This document shows, one piece after another, positions 33,291-33,399 of a stretch of DNA of 33,399 nt; positions within the stretch are counted from its first letter, which is position 1, and the number at the start of each line of letters is the position of its first letter. This stretch comes from Streptococcus suis. GTDB lineage: Bacteria; Bacillota; Bacilli; Lactobacillales; Streptococcaceae. The position numbers and the translations under genes are program-made. The notes under the pieces were generated by a model. That model searched no databases and was not told the origin of the DNA. It saw only the letters and a list, made by a program, of their open reading frames with translations. Location: the NCBI RefSeq assembly GCF_019794555.1, contig NZ_JAIMEP010000021.1:1-33399 (forward strand), read 5' to 3'.

Positions 33291-33399
33291 GTACGACGGG
33301 CATGTCGTACATCTGAGGTGAAAGTCCTCTGTGGACACCCGCTACCGGTGAACCCCAAAGCGACTCCCAAGCCTGACTATCGTGAGGTAGCGGGGAGAG
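33291..33399 (+). mobile_element. 5' end of a group II intron (partial, cut by window edge)
   Basis: The 109 bases start GTACGACGGGCATG and contain nested stems: GTACGAC (33291-33297) with GTCGTAC (33304-33310), GAGG with CCTC (33315-33318 and 33326-33329, loop TGAAAGT) and CCCGCTACC (33338-33346) with GGTAGCGGG (33386-33394). The order of a GGGCATG-type first hairpin, GGTGAAAGTCC and a following stem resembles domain I at the 5' end of bacterial group II introns, and class C introns insert just downstream of terminators, as here. The expected start GTGYG is GTACG, which deviates at the third base. The reverse transcriptase, if present, is beyond the window. Confidence 0.72.

Noticed and set aside
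1..33399. CRISPR arrays, tRNA or rRNA genes, prophage
   Set aside because: I saw no regular direct repeats with spacers, no cloverleaf-like sequence and no rRNA-like blocks; gene content is core apart from the IS region and the intron end.

Overview
The window is a low-GC Firmicute chromosome segment. Gene content, order and protein sequences point to Streptococcus, most likely Streptococcus suis or a close relative. Examples are rsmH-ftsL-pbp2X-mraY, gnd next to an orphan CovR/RitR-type regulator, nrdR-dnaB-dnaI, SNF2 helicase-unknown-murC-GNAT-mltG-greA, and yidC/acyP divergent from a TrmH-family methyltransferase. The species call is recognition from memory, not a database result.

Layout. 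(1) 1-1520: insertion-sequence debris. A 24-codon tail of one IS3-family transposase (+ strand) abuts an IS861-like IS3-family element (orfA/orfB, - strand) whose orfB-side terminal repeat is not visible. (2) 1539-4214, - strand: a NusG-domain-II protein with its own promoter, then an operon of small membrane proteins, a duplicated DUF3278-like membrane protein and a small XRE repressor. The operon is read from a consensus promoter at about 4318-4346 and flanked by three copies of an inverted repeat (TGTCAA..TATA...TGACA) that are probably the repressor's operators. (3) 4402-8954, +: division and wall-synthesis cluster rsmH-ftsL-pbp2X-mraY, starting from an extended -10 promoter only 9 bases before the rsmH ATG. 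(4) 8955-9380: a long gene-free stretch with a terminator fused to a promoter, a foldable leader and a MITE-like repeat with three hairpins. (5) 9381-12446, +: DEAD-box helicase, DUF4059 protein, thioredoxin reductase, YceD/DUF177. (6) 12542-15950, +: 6-phosphogluconate dehydrogenase, an orphan response regulator that lacks the phospho-acceptor Asp and looks like RitR, and an AI-2E family membrane protein. (7) 16021-20588, +: nrdR-dnaB-dnaI-nitroreductase, overlapping or tightly packed, then der. (8) 20657-21304: two related small membrane proteins, the second apparently frameshifted. (9) 21420-29736, +: SNF2/SWIM helicase, an unknown conserved-looking protein, murC, GNAT, mltG, greA. (10) 29825-31090, -: yidC lipoprotein insertase and acylphosphatase. 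(11) 31255-33248, +: TrmH-family methyltransferase, HD protein, Bax-inhibitor-1 protein. (12) 33291-end: RNA-like sequence just after a terminator that looks like the 5' end of a group II intron, cut by the window edge.

Functionally most of the window is core genome: peptidoglycan synthesis and division (rsmH, ftsL, pbp2X, mraY, murC, mltG), replication initiation (dnaB, dnaI, nrdR), ribosome and RNA work (der, DEAD helicase, yceD, greA, TrmH-like) and membrane protein insertion (yidC). The points most worth a second look are the Asp-less RitR-like regulator (Ser53, Cys128), the three-operator XRE/DUF3278 operon, the IS junction, the near-leaderless starts, the hairpin-rich element at 9115-9324, the frameshifted paralogue at 20997-21304 and the group II intron end. 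No tRNA, rRNA or CRISPR array was seen.
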